NCBI GenBank assembly: GCA_002364615.1 | Contig: DEYP01000013.1 | Coordinates: forward strand, 141,680 to 205,679 | Source: Arsukibacterium sp. UBA3155 | GTDB taxonomy: Bacteria; Pseudomonadota; Gammaproteobacteria; Enterobacterales; Alteromonadaceae | Reading direction: 5' to 3' | Length of the DNA: 64,000 nucleotides | Part shown: positions 16,458-26,021 of the stretch, piece after piece | Layout of the letters: every line of letters begins with the position of its first letter | How positions within the stretch are numbered: the first letter of the stretch is position 1 | Made by a program: the position numbers and the translations under genes | Notes under the pieces: model-generated | The model's database searches: none | Told to the model about the DNA's origin: nothing | What the model saw: the letters and a program-made list of their open reading frames with translations, nothing else

Positions 16458-17276
16458 TCAGGCGTTAATGTCCTGACCACGATTAAGTAGGTTAATCATA
16501 GCGTCCACATCAACTAAAGCACACATATGCTTTTTAATTAATCCTGCCATCCAGGGTCTTTTGCCGTCTGTTTCCCGCCATTTTACCTCGTCTTGCTCCA
16601 GACTAAAGGTATTTATCAGCGTTTCACATGCCAGCCCCCAGTTGCTGGTTCCCAGCATAATAACATACTGATAGTTTAGCTTTTGCTGCATAACCTGATC
16701 ATATTTCTCTGGCATAACCCAGCGGGCACTGTCCACCACACTGATTTTTTGCTGCCGGTACAGCATAACGCCTTTAAACCAGGCTGGCTTACCAAATAAA
16801 CTGTTTGTTTCACTTAGTTGATGAATACCGCCAAGTTCGGTCAGCGGCACTGCCAGTTTTAACCCCGCGACATTGAAAAATAATGCCTGAAACCGGCCTT
16901 GCCGGTAAGTTTTACTAACGCTATCCGGAATAACGGCTGGCGGTGCTTCGTTCGCCACTGCCAACCGCTCAGCAATAGGAATGTCGCGATTATGCACAGG
17001 CATCCCGACATCAGCTACGGGGACATCAGCGGCGGGAGTAACCCGGCTAGCCAGCGCTGATTTTTCTGTGGCAGGCGTAATGACGGCGGCTACCTTCGGT
17101 TCAGGCGCAGCGGCTTTGGTCTCAACCTTCGCGACCGGGCTTGCCTGCGCCAATAACCGGTTTAGCTCCCGGGTTTTAGCATCCTCCACCAGACTGGTTT
17201 CAGTAGCGCCGTCGTCAGTTAATAATGCAGACAAATAATGCTGCATTACTTTCTGGCTGGCGATTAAGCTGCTCAT
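16458..17276 (-). CDS. parP: ParP, CheW-domain protein for polar array anchoring
   Basis: In Vibrio, ParP binds CheA and the ATPase ParC and keeps chemotaxis arrays at the cell pole (family knowledge). The 272-residue protein has an N-terminal Ala/Pro/Val-rich linker (about 45-125) and a C-terminal CheW-like domain from about residue 127 (RFQALFFNVAGLKLAVPLTE, then WVMPEKYDQVM, then MAGLIKKHMCALVDVDAMI). The domain is more diverged than in cheW. The gene overlaps the parC stop by one base (TAATG), suggesting coupling, and precedes cheW. Annotation pipelines may call it simply CheW; the ParC neighbour supports ParP. Confidence 0.88.
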   Translation of the reverse strand: MSSLIASQKVMQHYLSALLTDDGATETSLVEDAKTRELNRLLAQASPVAKVETKAAAPEPKVAAVITPATEKSALASRVTPAADVPVADVGMPVHNRDIPIAERLAVANEAPPAVIPDSVSKTYRQGRFQALFFNVAGLKLAVPLTELGGIHQLSETNSLFGKPAWFKGVMLYRQQKISVVDSARWVMPEKYDQVMQQKLNYQYVIMLGTSNWGLACETLINTFSLEQDEVKWRETDGKRPWMAGLIKKHMCALVDVDAMINLLNRGQDINA

Positions 17277-18055
17277 TATGCCTCCGGTGCCAACTGCAAT
17301 AAATACGTTAGCAAGGTATTGTAAGCAAACACCCCCCGGGAAGTTGGCGCAAATACGTTTGGTGGCGTTTGCGCTACGCTGGCATCCCGGAATTTGGTAT
17401 CTACCGGTACGACTGCCGACCAGACTTTATCCTGATAAGTAGCTTTTAATTCTTTGTAGGCTTCAAGCGATGCCCGGGTTCTTTTATCGTACATGGTTGG
17501 AATAATCGTAAACGCATAGTCTCTTTTTTGCGAGCTGCGCATTAGTGCCATGGTGGCAATCATCCGCTCCAGGCCCTTTAGCGCCAGAAACTCTGTTTGC
17601 ACCGGAATTAAAATCCGGTTACAGGCGGCTATAGCATTGACCATTAGCACCCCCATTACCGGTGGGCAATCCAGCAGCACGTAATCATATTCTGCTTTCA
17701 CTTTTTGCAGGGCTTTCTTTAAAATCAGTCCCATACCACCTTTATTACCAAGCGAGCGGTCAAGGGTGGCCAATGCCATTGAGGAAGGCAGAATATCCAG
17801 ATTGCTGACGCCACTTGGGCACAACGATTGTAAAATTTCTTCGCGGGTGATGTCTTTGCCACGAATAAAAATATCGTAAACACTGTTTTCCAGCTCTTCA
17901 GCATCGATACCGAAATAGTACGTTAATGAGGCATGCGGATCGGTGTCCACCAGCAGCACCCGTTTGCCGCGCTCTGCCAATAAACCGCCTAAGGTAACAG
18001 TCGTTGTGGTTTTACCAACACCACCTTTCTGATTTGCTATTGTCCAAATTACCAC
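17276..18055 (-). CDS. parC: ParC, ParA/Soj-type ATPase for polar chemotaxis arrays
   Basis: A MinD/ParA-family ATPase that localises chemotaxis arrays to the pole. The 259-residue protein starts at the deviant Walker A (WTIANQKGGVGKTTTTVTLG, residues 3-22, with the signature lysine in KGGVGKT). It shows LLVDTDPHASLTYYFG and LLDCPPVMGVLMVNAI. It is placed between motD and parP in the che cluster and has no parB gene or parS sites beside it. That argues against plasmid or chromosome partition and for the chemotaxis branch of the family. Confidence 0.9.
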   Translation of the reverse strand: MVIWTIANQKGGVGKTTTTVTLGGLLAERGKRVLLVDTDPHASLTYYFGIDAEELENSVYDIFIRGKDITREEILQSLCPSGVSNLDILPSSMALATLDRSLGNKGGMGLILKKALQKVKAEYDYVLLDCPPVMGVLMVNAIAACNRILIPVQTEFLALKGLERMIATMALMRSSQKRDYAFTIIPTMYDKRTRASLEAYKELKATYQDKVWSAVVPVDTKFRDASVAQTPPNVFAPTSRGVFAYNTLLTYLLQLAPEA

Positions 18056-18057
18056 GT

Positions 18058-19023
18058 TCAGGGTTCCTGTTGTTCCGGCAGTGCATCTGGATTGTCCTGA
18101 CGGGTGGTGATTCTGACCCCACCACCTGGCAACGCAATTACCCTGATACTGCCATCATCCTGGGTAACTTGCAGCAGTTGCTGTTGTAACTCTGCGCTTT
18201 GTTGCTGCTGTTCCAGCTCATCTGGCAGATAACCATAGCGTGACACCGCAATAACCACTTTGCGGTTTTCTGCCCGTCCTTCTGCGGTCGCATTGCTGCT
18301 GTCAGCATAGTATTGGCCATAACCCTCTATTGCCATCCGGTGTGAAGGCGTCCCCAGCGTTTCCAGAACCCGCAGCACCGATGTTGCCCGGGCAACCGAT
18401 AATTCCCAGTTAGACGAAAACAGCTCGTTATTAATAGGCTGGTCGTCGGTGTAACCGCGGATCCGGATAAAATTGTTTATCGGATTAATAATGGTGGTAA
18501 TTTCATTTAACAAGGTACGTGCTGAGTTGGTCGCGGTGGCACTACCACTGGCAAATAACAAGCCGCTGTTTAGTTCAATAATAAGCCAGTTCTCATCCTG
18601 GCGGATATCGACTACCCCCTGCTCAATGAGGTTCGCCAGCGCCTGATTAAGCTCCTGCTCAAGTGACACCAGCGGGCTGCCTAAAAATTGCTGCCTGACA
18701 TCAGATAATGTGCTGGCATCGGCAACCAGCTCTGGCCCTGTTGCTGGTTCAAGTGAACTGCCATAACGGCTGAAATCGCTTTGCGGGCCAGGCTGAGGTA
18801 ATACACCGCTGCCACTGACACCACTGCCCGTTTTTGCAGGGCGTTCGAAGACATTAGTTAAGGTGTCCGCCAGCGCGCTGAATTCTTCGTCTTTCACCAC
18901 GGACATGGCATACAACACCACAAACAAGGCAAACATCAGGGTCATGTAGTCGGCGTATGACACTAACCACCGGTCAAGTTGCTCAGGTTCATCATGCTGA
19001 TGTTGCTGCTTGTGCCGGTACAT
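18058..19023 (-). CDS. motD: Flagellar motor stator protein MotD (MotB family)
   Basis: The peptidoglycan-binding half of a flagellar stator. The 321-residue protein has the single transmembrane helix with the proton-path aspartate in SYADYMTLMFALFVVLYAM (Asp near 26). The C-terminal OmpA-like domain includes IRGYTDDQPINNELFSSNWE and GYGQYYADSSNATAEGRAEN, with RKVVIAV close by. It forms a pair with motC, 5 bp upstream, within the che operon, the usual place of MotCD in Pseudomonas. No MotAB or PomAB pair is seen in the window, so whether this is the only stator is unknown. Confidence 0.93.
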   Translation of the reverse strand: MYRHKQQHQHDEPEQLDRWLVSYADYMTLMFALFVVLYAMSVVKDEEFSALADTLTNVFERPAKTGSGVSGSGVLPQPGPQSDFSRYGSSLEPATGPELVADASTLSDVRQQFLGSPLVSLEQELNQALANLIEQGVVDIRQDENWLIIELNSGLLFASGSATATNSARTLLNEITTIINPINNFIRIRGYTDDQPINNELFSSNWELSVARATSVLRVLETLGTPSHRMAIEGYGQYYADSSNATAEGRAENRKVVIAVSRYGYLPDELEQQQQSAELQQQLLQVTQDDGSIRVIALPGGGVRITTRQDNPDALPEQQEP

Positions 19024-19028
19024 AATCG

Positions 19029-19772
19029 TTAGCTCAGCCGGTACGCTGCGAGCTTACGCTCAATATTACGCGGATTCTCGCCCTGCGCGATCGATACCAG
19101 GCCTTCAACAATCAGCTCATGATACAGGGTATGCTGATAGACCAGGCTCTTAAGTTTATTACCCACCGGAATAAAAATGAGGTTAGCAAAGCCTACGCCA
19201 TAAATCGTCGCAACAAACGCGGTTGCCACCCCCATACCCAGTAATTTGGGTTCGGAAATATTGGCCATAGCCTGAATTAACCCCAGCACTGCGCCAACGA
19301 TACCAATAGTAGGACTATACCCGCCCATCGCTTCAAAAATGCGGGCCCCCCGCAGTAAACGTTCGCGCTCCAGGGTCAGCTCGGCATCCAGCGTATCCTG
19401 CAGTACTTTCGCTTCAACACCATCCACCAGTAAATTTAATCCGCGGTGTAAGAAAGGATCGCTTTCTTCCAGCGCTGCCGACTCCAGAGACAAAAACCCA
19501 TTGGTTCTGGCTGAGCTCCCCCAGTTTACGATACGTTCTACCGCATTTTGCATCGGTAAACTTTCCGGTCTGAGTACCCAGGGTAACATGCTCAGGCCAA
19601 GTCGGAATTGTGGCAACGGGGTCTGCAACATTACGGCACCCACTGTTCCGCCCACCACGATAATAAATGCGGGTAAATGCAGCAAGGTGCCAAGGGCACC
19701 GCCCTCCAGCATAAAACCACCTGCTACCGCCAGTACCGCCAGTATAAAACCACTGATTGCCAGTTTATCCAT
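19029..19772 (-). CDS. motC: Flagellar motor stator protein MotC (MotA family)
   Basis: The ion-channel half of the stator, a four-helix inner-membrane protein. The 247-residue protein shows the MotA/TolQ-family pattern: an N-terminal helix pair (about 5-50), a cytoplasmic loop with the charged stretch [20 protein letters not shown] (typical torque-loop context), then [16 protein letters not shown] and [17 protein letters not shown]. Its ATG overlaps the cheB stop by 8 bases. It is followed by motD. Confidence 0.94.
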   Translation of the reverse strand: MDKLAISGFILAVLAVAGGFMLEGGALGTLLHLPAFIIVVGGTVGAVMLQTPLPQFRLGLSMLPWVLRPESLPMQNAVERIVNWGSSARTNGFLSLESAALEESDPFLHRGLNLLVDGVEAKVLQDTLDAELTLERERLLRGARIFEAMGGYSPTIGIVGAVLGLIQAMANISEPKLLGMGVATAFVATIYGVGFANLIFIPVGNKLKSLVYQHTLYHELIVEGLVSIAQGENPRNIERKLAAYRLS

Positions 19773-20934
19773 GTTTCACTTCCGTTATCAGCCGGCCAGC
19801 CACCTCGTTTAAACTGACCTCGAGATCCATGAGTCCCGCCGCTGCGATTGCCTGAGGCATTCCATACACTACACAACTAGCCTCGTCCTGAGCCCACACC
19901 CTGGAGCCCGCCTGTTTAAGCATTCTGGCACCCTCACGGCCATCAGCGCCCATGCCGGTTAACACCACGGCAAGCACCTTATCCTGAAATACCCTGGCAG
20001 CCGTGGCAAAGGTTACATCGACACTGGGTTTAAAGGTGATCCGTGGCGAGTCATCTTCTTTAATACGCAAGCGAGCCTGGCTGTCGTTGCCTTCTACCAG
20101 CATTTGCTTACCACCCGGAGCCAGATAGGCCACGCCAGGACGCAGAATATCGTTATCAGAGGCCTCCTTAATTTCAATTTTTGCCAGGGTATTTAAGCGC
20201 TGAGCAAAAGCCCCGGTGAACGCTGCGGGCATATGCTGAATTAAGATAATAGGTAGCGGAAAATCAGCAGGTAAGTTGGTCAGAATACGTTGTAGCGCCA
20301 CCGGTCCGCCGGTTGAAGTACCAATAGCAACCAGCTTATAACTTTGACCACTGGCTTTAAAGTTGGCGTTGCGTACCGTGCTGCCCAGCCGCTCGCTAAG
20401 CTGTGGCCGGCCTAATGCAGCGCGGGTAAGCCCGCCAGCAGCAGGCGTAACTGGCCTGGTATTGGCTGAAGTACTGTCTGTGCTGTTAGTGCCAGAGGTA
20501 TGAGCGGAGCTACTGAATGTACTACGCCCCAGTGGTCTTTTGCGCGCCACGGCTTTTACTCTGTCCCGCAGCACGTTACCCGCTTCTTCTTTGTCGCGGG
20601 CAATATCTTCAAATTTTTTCGGTAGAAAATCGACTGCGCCGGCTTCCAGCGCATCAAAGGTGGCTTTAGCACCTTCGTGCGTCAGCGATGAAAACATCAG
20701 AATGGGGATACGCTGGTTTTGTAATATTTCAGCCACCGCACTAATGCCGTCCAGCACCGGCATTTCGATATCCATGGTAATAACATCAGGTTTTAATGCC
20801 AGCGCTTTTGTGACGGCCTCACGACCGTCACTGGCAGTGTCAATTACTTCAAGCTGTGGATCTGAATTCAGAATTTCCGTTAACCGACGGCGGAAAAAAC
20901 TGGAATCATCTACAATCAGCACCCTGATCGTCAT
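19765..20934 (-). CDS. cheB: Chemotaxis methylesterase/deamidase CheB
   Basis: CheB removes methyl groups from receptor glutamates for adaptation, and CheA controls it by phosphorylation. The 389-residue protein has an N-terminal receiver (Asp10 acid pocket; phosphorylated Asp55 in [13 protein letters not shown]). A Ser/Thr-rich linker spans about 140-190. The C-terminal esterase carries the catalytic serine in [15 protein letters not shown], the histidine in [18 protein letters not shown] and the aspartate in [12 protein letters not shown]. It lies 12 bp downstream of cheA. CheR is not in the window. Confidence 0.96.
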   Translation of the reverse strand: MTIRVLIVDDSSFFRRRLTEILNSDPQLEVIDTASDGREAVTKALALKPDVITMDIEMPVLDGISAVAEILQNQRIPILMFSSLTHEGAKATFDALEAGAVDFLPKKFEDIARDKEEAGNVLRDRVKAVARKRPLGRSTFSSSAHTSGTNSTDSTSANTRPVTPAAGGLTRAALGRPQLSERLGSTVRNANFKASGQSYKLVAIGTSTGGPVALQRILTNLPADFPLPIILIQHMPAAFTGAFAQRLNTLAKIEIKEASDNDILRPGVAYLAPGGKQMLVEGNDSQARLRIKEDDSPRITFKPSVDVTFATAARVFQDKVLAVVLTGMGADGREGARMLKQAGSRVWAQDEASCVVYGMPQAIAAAGLMDLEVSLNEVAGRLITEVKHG

Positions 20935-20945
20935 GCGGCACTCTC

Positions 20946-23195
20946 TTAAGCGTTAAGCTTATTAAATCGATCAAATTTAATCTTGGATTTCTTCGCATAA
21001 TGTTTCAGTAAGTTTGGTACATCCAAAATCAGTGCAATGCCGCCATCAGAGGTGATAGTGGCGCCTGCCATACCTGGTGTACCCTGCAACAACGCATCGA
21101 GCGGTTTAATAACCACTTCTTCCTGACCGATTAACGAATCGACCACAAAACCGACCTGCTGGGTACCAATTTGTACTATCACGACATGGCCCTGCTCACG
21201 CCGTAACTGTTTATTCGAGCCTTTAACCAGCCAGTGCTCGAGGTAAAACAGGGGCAGCGCTTTATTACGCACCACGATAGTCAGCTGACCATCGACGATA
21301 TTGGTCTTGGCCAGATTAAGATGAAATATTTCGTTTACGCCAGCCAATGGTAAGGCGAAGGTTTGTTTACCCACCATAACCATCAGGGTTGGCAGAATAG
21401 CTAAGGTTAGCGGTACTTTAATTTCAAGCAGGGTACCTTCACCCAATTTTGAGTTAATCTGGACGGTACCGTTCAGCTGGTTAATTTTCGTTTTAACCAC
21501 ATCCATGCCAACGCCACGACCGGAGATATCTGAAATTTGCTCTTTCGTTGAAAACCCGGGTGCAAAAATCAGATTGAAGGCATCGTTGTCCGACATGCGG
21601 GCGGCTGCATCCGTGTCCAGGATGCCGCGTTTTATCGCAATACCTTTCAATTTTTCCGGGTCCATGCCGGCGCCATCGTCCTGAATGGTTAGTAAGATAT
21701 GATCACCAGCCTGGGTAGCAGCCAGTTTTACCAGACCCACTTTTGGTTTGCCTGCTTTTAAGCGGACATCGGGCATTTCAATGCCATGGTCGACCGAGTT
21801 TCGCACTAAGTGCACCAGCGGGTCTGCCAGCGCCTCAACCAGGTTTTTATCTAAATCAGTTTCTTCGCCTTCCAATACCAGATTAATGTCTTTTTGCAAC
21901 GATCGGGCTAAATCGCGAACGACTCGCGGGAACCGGCCAAATACTTTTTTAATGGGCTGCATCCGGGTTTTCATTACCGCGCCCTGAATATCGGCCGTTA
22001 CCACATCAAGATTAGAAATGGCCTTAGTCATTTCCTCGTCCTGAGTGCTGGTAGACAAGCTAACCAGACGGTTGCGCACCAGTACCAGCTCACCAACCAT
22101 ATTCATGATCTGATCTAGCCGTTTAGTATCCACCCGCACCGTTGTTTCAGCGGCGGGCGCTGCATTGGCAGCTGCAGCTTTATCTGCTGCTGGTGCAGAT
22201 GGTGCAGCAGCCGAGCCTGGCGCTGCCGGGGCTTTGGCTGCGGGCGCAGCAGCAGTAGCCGCCGCTGGTGCTGCTGGTTTGGCTGCAGCAGTTGGCGCAG
22301 GTTTGCGCTCTGGCGCTGCAGGCGGCTCTACCGGTGCATTACCTTTGCCATGCAACTGATCAAGCAGGGCTTCAAATTCGTCATCACTTATTTCATCGTC
22401 GCTGGCGGATGTTGCAACAGCGCTTTTACCAGCACCACTGCTCGTTGCCGGCTTACTGGCGGCGGGTTGCTTAGCAGCAGGTTGACTTGCCGCTGCAGTG
22501 CCAGCAGCTTTATTAGTATCGGGAACAAAAGAGCCTTTGCCATGAAGCTGATCCAGAATGGCTTCAAATTCGTCATCAGTAATATCGCTGCTGTCAGACG
22601 CAGGTTGGCTTGGCTTTGATGCCGATGGCGCGTCGGCACGGCCTGGCGCATTTTTGCCATGCAGCTCATCGAGCATTCTTTCAAACTCAGCTTCACTGAT
22701 GTCATCAATGTCACCGTCAGCAGCAGGCGTTTCATACTCCGCTTCAGGCATGACTGGTGCTTCTGGTTCGGCAGCGGTGACAACCGGTGGCGCTTCACCC
22801 GCCTTTTCAGGCTCGCTGTAGTGATGCAATGCGTCAAGCACGGCAGGGTTTGCCGGGGTGAGTGGCTGACGAGCCTGCACTTCGACAAACATGGCATTAA
22901 TTGCATCCAGAGTTTGCAAAATAACGTCCATCAGCTCCGGTGTTACCCGCCGTTTACCTGTACGCAGAATATCAAATACGTTTTCAGCACCGTGACAGGC
23001 GTCGACCAGTTCGGTCAGTGACAAAAAGCCGGCCCCGCCTTTTACCGTGTGAAAACCACGGAAAATGGCATTTAGCAGATTAGCATCATCCGGATTATTC
23101 TCCAGTTCAACCAACTGCTCCTGCAACAACTCCAAAATCTCGCCGGCTTCTACCAGAAAGTCTTGTAAAATGTCTTCATCCATATCAAAGCTCAT
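20946..23195 (-). CDS. cheA: Chemotaxis histidine kinase CheA
   Basis: CheA phosphorylates CheY and CheB in response to receptors. The 749-residue protein has a P1 Hpt domain (1-105, phosphorylated His49 in [13 protein letters not shown]). A long Ala/Pro-rich central region follows instead of a clear P2 domain. Then come the P3 dimerisation domain (about 352-410), the ATPase domain with N-box [14 protein letters not shown] and G-boxes DDGAGMD and GRGVGMD, and a C-terminal CheW-like P5. The central region carries three copies of an acidic module ending LD(Q/E)LHGK(N/G), at residues 162-181, 203-221 and 266-284. The ribosome site AGAGGTG precedes the ATG. It is 15 bp downstream of cheZ. Confidence 0.96.
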   Translation of the reverse strand: MSFDMDEDILQDFLVEAGEILELLQEQLVELENNPDDANLLNAIFRGFHTVKGGAGFLSLTELVDACHGAENVFDILRTGKRRVTPELMDVILQTLDAINAMFVEVQARQPLTPANPAVLDALHHYSEPEKAGEAPPVVTAAEPEAPVMPEAEYETPAADGDIDDISEAEFERMLDELHGKNAPGRADAPSASKPSQPASDSSDITDDEFEAILDQLHGKGSFVPDTNKAAGTAAASQPAAKQPAASKPATSSGAGKSAVATSASDDEISDDEFEALLDQLHGKGNAPVEPPAAPERKPAPTAAAKPAAPAAATAAAPAAKAPAAPGSAAAPSAPAADKAAAANAAPAAETTVRVDTKRLDQIMNMVGELVLVRNRLVSLSTSTQDEEMTKAISNLDVVTADIQGAVMKTRMQPIKKVFGRFPRVVRDLARSLQKDINLVLEGEETDLDKNLVEALADPLVHLVRNSVDHGIEMPDVRLKAGKPKVGLVKLAATQAGDHILLTIQDDGAGMDPEKLKGIAIKRGILDTDAAARMSDNDAFNLIFAPGFSTKEQISDISGRGVGMDVVKTKINQLNGTVQINSKLGEGTLLEIKVPLTLAILPTLMVMVGKQTFALPLAGVNEIFHLNLAKTNIVDGQLTIVVRNKALPLFYLEHWLVKGSNKQLRREQGHVVIVQIGTQQVGFVVDSLIGQEEVVIKPLDALLQGTPGMAGATITSDGGIALILDVPNLLKHYAKKSKIKFDRFNKLNA

Positions 23196-23210
23196 GCGCA
23201 GACACCTCTG

Positions 23211-23969
23211 TTAGAAACCCAAGCTGGACAGTAAATCATCAACGTCATCCTGACCAGACACCACATCATCCCGCTCGGCTGCATCAATAATGGGCCCTTC
23301 AGCCTCATGTGCTGCTTTGGCTTTTGCCTTGGCCGGTTTGGCCTTGATTTCTGGCTGGTCGGGGTTTGTTTGACCAAAGGCCGTTAACAAACCAATCAGA
23401 CTTTCCTCTACCTCACGCACCAACTCAATAACCCGGCGCAAAATCTGGCCGGTTAAATCCTGGTAGTCTTGTGCCATCAGCACATCTGTCAGCAACGCAT
23501 TCAGGGTTGCGGAATCAGCTGTTGCCTGCTGCATAAAGCCATCGACGCCATGACACAGCTGTTTAAATTCAGGCAGCTGAATTTGCCGTTGCATCAGCCG
23601 CTGCCACTGCGGTTGCAACTGATTAAGCTGCTGGGTAATTTGATCGGCGATAGGTAAGCAGGACTCAACCGCATCCATGGTTTTATTGGCCGCTTGCTCT
23701 GTCATATCAATGACATGATTCAGACGCTTTTTCGCATCAGGAATATCTTCTGAGAGCAAATTATTCAGCGAAGGGTCAATATGAAAGTTTTCAAGTGAAT
23801 TATGCAGTTGCCGCGTGAGTTTACCCACTTCGGCAAATAATTCAGAAGAACCGGGAACCGTGATCGATTGTACCAGCTTATTCGCCAGTTGTTGTTCGCC
23901 CAGCTCCAGTAACTGGACCAGCTCTTTTGCTTGCTCAAGCGTAATATCAGCAGCCGTAGTGTCAGACAT
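23211..23969 (-). CDS. cheZ: CheY-P phosphatase CheZ
   Basis: CheZ dephosphorylates CheY-P and ends the signal. The 252-residue protein is mostly helical, with the catalytic-region motif ALLTDVLMAQDYQDLTGQIL (active Gln in DYQDLTGQ) near residues 160-180. The C-terminal CheY-binding peptide DVDDLLSSLGF is at the end. Between them is a charged Lys/Ala linker. AAGGAG lies about 8 bases upstream of the ATG. It sits between cheY and cheA as in other polar-flagellated gammaproteobacteria. Confidence 0.95.
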   Translation of the reverse strand: MSDTTAADITLEQAKELVQLLELGEQQLANKLVQSITVPGSSELFAEVGKLTRQLHNSLENFHIDPSLNNLLSEDIPDAKKRLNHVIDMTEQAANKTMDAVESCLPIADQITQQLNQLQPQWQRLMQRQIQLPEFKQLCHGVDGFMQQATADSATLNALLTDVLMAQDYQDLTGQILRRVIELVREVEESLIGLLTAFGQTNPDQPEIKAKPAKAKAKAAHEAEGPIIDAAERDDVVSGQDDVDDLLSSLGF

Positions 23970-23994
23970 AGTGTCACTCCTTGTCAGTTACGGC

Positions 23995-24378
23995 TTAACC
24001 TAAACGCTCAAAAACTTTTGCCAGCTTCTCTTGCAGGGTGGCGGCAGTAAAAGGTTTAACAATATAGCCATTAACCCCAGCCTGAGCGGCGGCGATAATC
24101 TGCTCTTTCTTAGCCTCGGCGGTTACCATCAGCACCGGAATATGCTTTAGTTTAGCATCTGCTCTGATCGCTCTGAGCAAATCGATACCTTGCATACCGG
24201 GCATGTTCCAGTCAGTCACCACAAAATCAAATTCGCCATTTTGCAACATTGGAAGCGCCGTGCTGCCATCATCTGCTTCTGAGACATTAGTAAAGCCTAA
24301 GTCACGTAACAGGTTTTTAATAATGCGTCTCATGGTTGAAAAGTCATCAACCACAAGAATTTTCATATTTTTATCCAA
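23995..24378 (-). CDS. cheY: Chemotaxis response regulator CheY
   Basis: CheY-P binds FliM/FliN and changes motor rotation. The protein is a single receiver domain: acidic pocket DD at residues 11-12, phosphorylated Asp56 in VVTDWNMPG, the switch threonine in MVTAEAK and the conserved lysine in [10 protein letters not shown] start at a TTG (24378) rather than the ATG four codons later. GGAGGGG lies at the right distance from the TTG, and the resulting start [12 protein letters not shown] matches what I recall of relatives in this group. It lies 48 bp downstream of fliA. Confidence 0.94.
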   Translation of the reverse strand: MDKNMKILVVDDFSTMRRIIKNLLRDLGFTNVSEADDGSTALPMLQNGEFDFVVTDWNMPGMQGIDLLRAIRADAKLKHIPVLMVTAEAKKEQIIAAAQAGVNGYIVKPFTAATLQEKLAKVFERLG

Positions 24379-24426
24379 AGTCCCCTCCGACGAGATAATA
24401 CGTCTGGTATCTCAACTGCTTTAATT

Positions 24427-25146
24427 TTATACCCAAGCCTGCATTCTGGCCTTCAATCGTACCAGTGCCTGGCTATGGATCTGACTTATTCTGGACTCGC
24501 TGACATCCAGCACTGCCCCGATTTCTTTTAAATTTAGTTCTTCGTTGTAATACAGTGAGAGTACCAGAGCTTCGCGCTCCGGCAAACTGCTAATAGTTGA
24601 AACCAACGCTTTATTAAATGCTTCATTTGCCTGCTGCTCATATAACAGATCGCCATCGCTATCTTCAGCAGTGACCAGTACATCCTCTGACACCCCAAGG
24701 TCTTCAATGCCAATAATTCGGCCTGTGCTGACATCGGTTAACATATGATGGTACTCATCGAGAGATATATCAAGTTTTTCAGCAACTTCAAAGTCTTTTA
24801 TATCACGGCCAAATTCCGCTTCAAGTTCAGCAATGGTGTCGGCTATTAAGCGGGCGTTACGATGCACCGAACGGGGAGTCCAGTCGCCGCGACGCATTTC
24901 ATCTAACATGGAACCACGAATGCGGATGCCAGCAAAAGTTTCGAAACTGGCCCCTTTACTACCGTCAAAGTTTTTCGCTGCTTCAATTAAGCCAATCATG
25001 CCGGACTGAATTAAGTCGTCAACCAGCACACTGGCCGGTAACCGGGCCATTAAGTGATAAGCGATACGTTTTACCAGCGGCGCATGTCGTTCAACCAGCT
25101 GCTGCATCTGGTCAACTCCACCATATGCGGCAAGCTTACTGTTCAC
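24427..25146 (-). CDS. fliA: Flagellar sigma factor FliA (sigma-28)
   Basis: FliA directs RNA polymerase to late flagellar and chemotaxis promoters. The 239-residue protein has region 2 (LVKRIAYHLMARLPASVLVD, then DLIQSGMIGLIEAAKNFD), region 3 (GDWTPRSVHRNARLIADTI) and region 4 helix-turn-helix (LNLKEIGAVLDVSESRISQI). It overlaps flhG by four bases and belongs to the flhA-flhF-flhG-fliA string usual for polar flagella. Its likely targets here are the sigma-28 promoters at 48925-48951 and 63639-63665. The antisigma factor FlgM is not in the window. Confidence 0.97.
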   Translation of the reverse strand: MNSKLAAYGGVDQMQQLVERHAPLVKRIAYHLMARLPASVLVDDLIQSGMIGLIEAAKNFDGSKGASFETFAGIRIRGSMLDEMRRGDWTPRSVHRNARLIADTIAELEAEFGRDIKDFEVAEKLDISLDEYHHMLTDVSTGRIIGIEDLGVSEDVLVTAEDSDGDLLYEQQANEAFNKALVSTISSLPEREALVLSLYYNEELNLKEIGAVLDVSESRISQIHSQALVRLKARMQAWV

Positions 25147-26021
25147 ACGACCCCCTGATCAGCATGCGGCTGCAGTAACTGTTCCAGAAAAAACTCAAGG
25201 TGACCGGACGCATTGGCCGGAACCGGCCATTTAATCGCTTTTAACGCCAGGCCTTTAAGCGCCATGCTGGCCGGAGTTTTTGGAAAGACATCAATAAAAG
25301 CTTTTTGCTTGCGGGCTGCTTTTCGCACATTTTCATCATAAGGAATGGTAGCCACCAGCTCGAGACTGACATCTAAAAAACGATCGGTAACCCGACTGAG
25401 TTTAGCAAACAGTTCCTGGCCCTCTTTTAAATTACGGACCATATTGGCAACAATCTTAAATTTTTCCACCCCATGATCCCGGCTTAATATTTTCATTAGC
25501 GCGTAAGCATCGGTAATTGAGCTTGGCTCATCGCAGACCACGACCACGACGTCCTGTGAAGCACGGGAAAAACTGAGCACCATATCAGAAATGCCGGCGG
25601 CAGTATCCACCATTAATACGTCAACCGGGGTTCGTAGCTCACTGAATGCCCTGATAAGGCCGGCATGCTCAACCGGTGACAGCTCAGTCATATTTTGCGA
25701 GCCGGAGGTGGCAGGCACAATTTTAATACCAAAAGGGCCGTCGATAATAACATCATCCAGTTCACATTCACCGGATAACACATGCGACAGATTCTTTTCG
25801 ACCCGCAGGCCCAGCATAACATCGCAGTTTGCCAGACCGAGATCGGCGTCCAGCACCAGTACTTTTTTGCCTAGTTGGGCCATGGCCATCGCCAGGTTAA
25901 GACTGACGTTAGTTTTACCCACGCCGCCTTTACCGCCGGTTATTGAAATTACTTTTACCATCTGCTTATTCATTCTTCTCAGGCCGTTGGCTTGATCGTC
26001 AATTAATTCGTGATTATGCAT
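25143..26021 (-). CDS. flhG: Flagellar number regulator FlhG/FleN (MinD-like ATPase)
   Basis: FlhG limits the number of polar flagella by acting on FlhF and on the master regulator FlrA. The 292-residue protein has the deviant Walker A GGKGGVGKTN (29-38), LVLDADLGLANCDVMLG and VDTAAGISD. The N-terminal segment before it (QANGLRRMNKQ) resembles the DQAxxLR activation motif known to stimulate FlhF GTPase. The ATG at 26021 keeps this motif close to the N-terminus; a longer reading adds nine residues inside flhF. It overlaps flhF by 8 bases and fliA by 4. Confidence 0.95.
   Translation of the reverse strand: MHNHELIDDQANGLRRMNKQMVKVISITGGKGGVGKTNVSLNLAMAMAQLGKKVLVLDADLGLANCDVMLGLRVEKNLSHVLSGECELDDVIIDGPFGIKIVPATSGSQNMTELSPVEHAGLIRAFSELRTPVDVLMVDTAAGISDMVLSFSRASQDVVVVVCDEPSSITDAYALMKILSRDHGVEKFKIVANMVRNLKEGQELFAKLSRVTDRFLDVSLELVATIPYDENVRKAARKQKAFIDVFPKTPASMALKGLALKAIKWPVPANASGHLEFFLEQLLQPHADQGVV

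Noticed and set aside
17276-18055. parC as a chromosome or plasmid partition gene
   Set aside because: No parB partner or parS-like sites are present, and it is embedded between motD and parP in the chemotaxis operon.
22165-22906. Several frames on both strands in the centre of cheA
   Set aside because: They arise from the Ala/Pro-rich linker and its repeats; the cheA frame is continuous and carries known domains on both sides.
24379-24426. Possible sigma-28 promoter between fliA and cheY (TAAAG with an 11-base spacer)
   Set aside because: The -10 element matches the consensus at only about 3 of 8 positions; cheY can be expressed from the flhA-fliA transcript.
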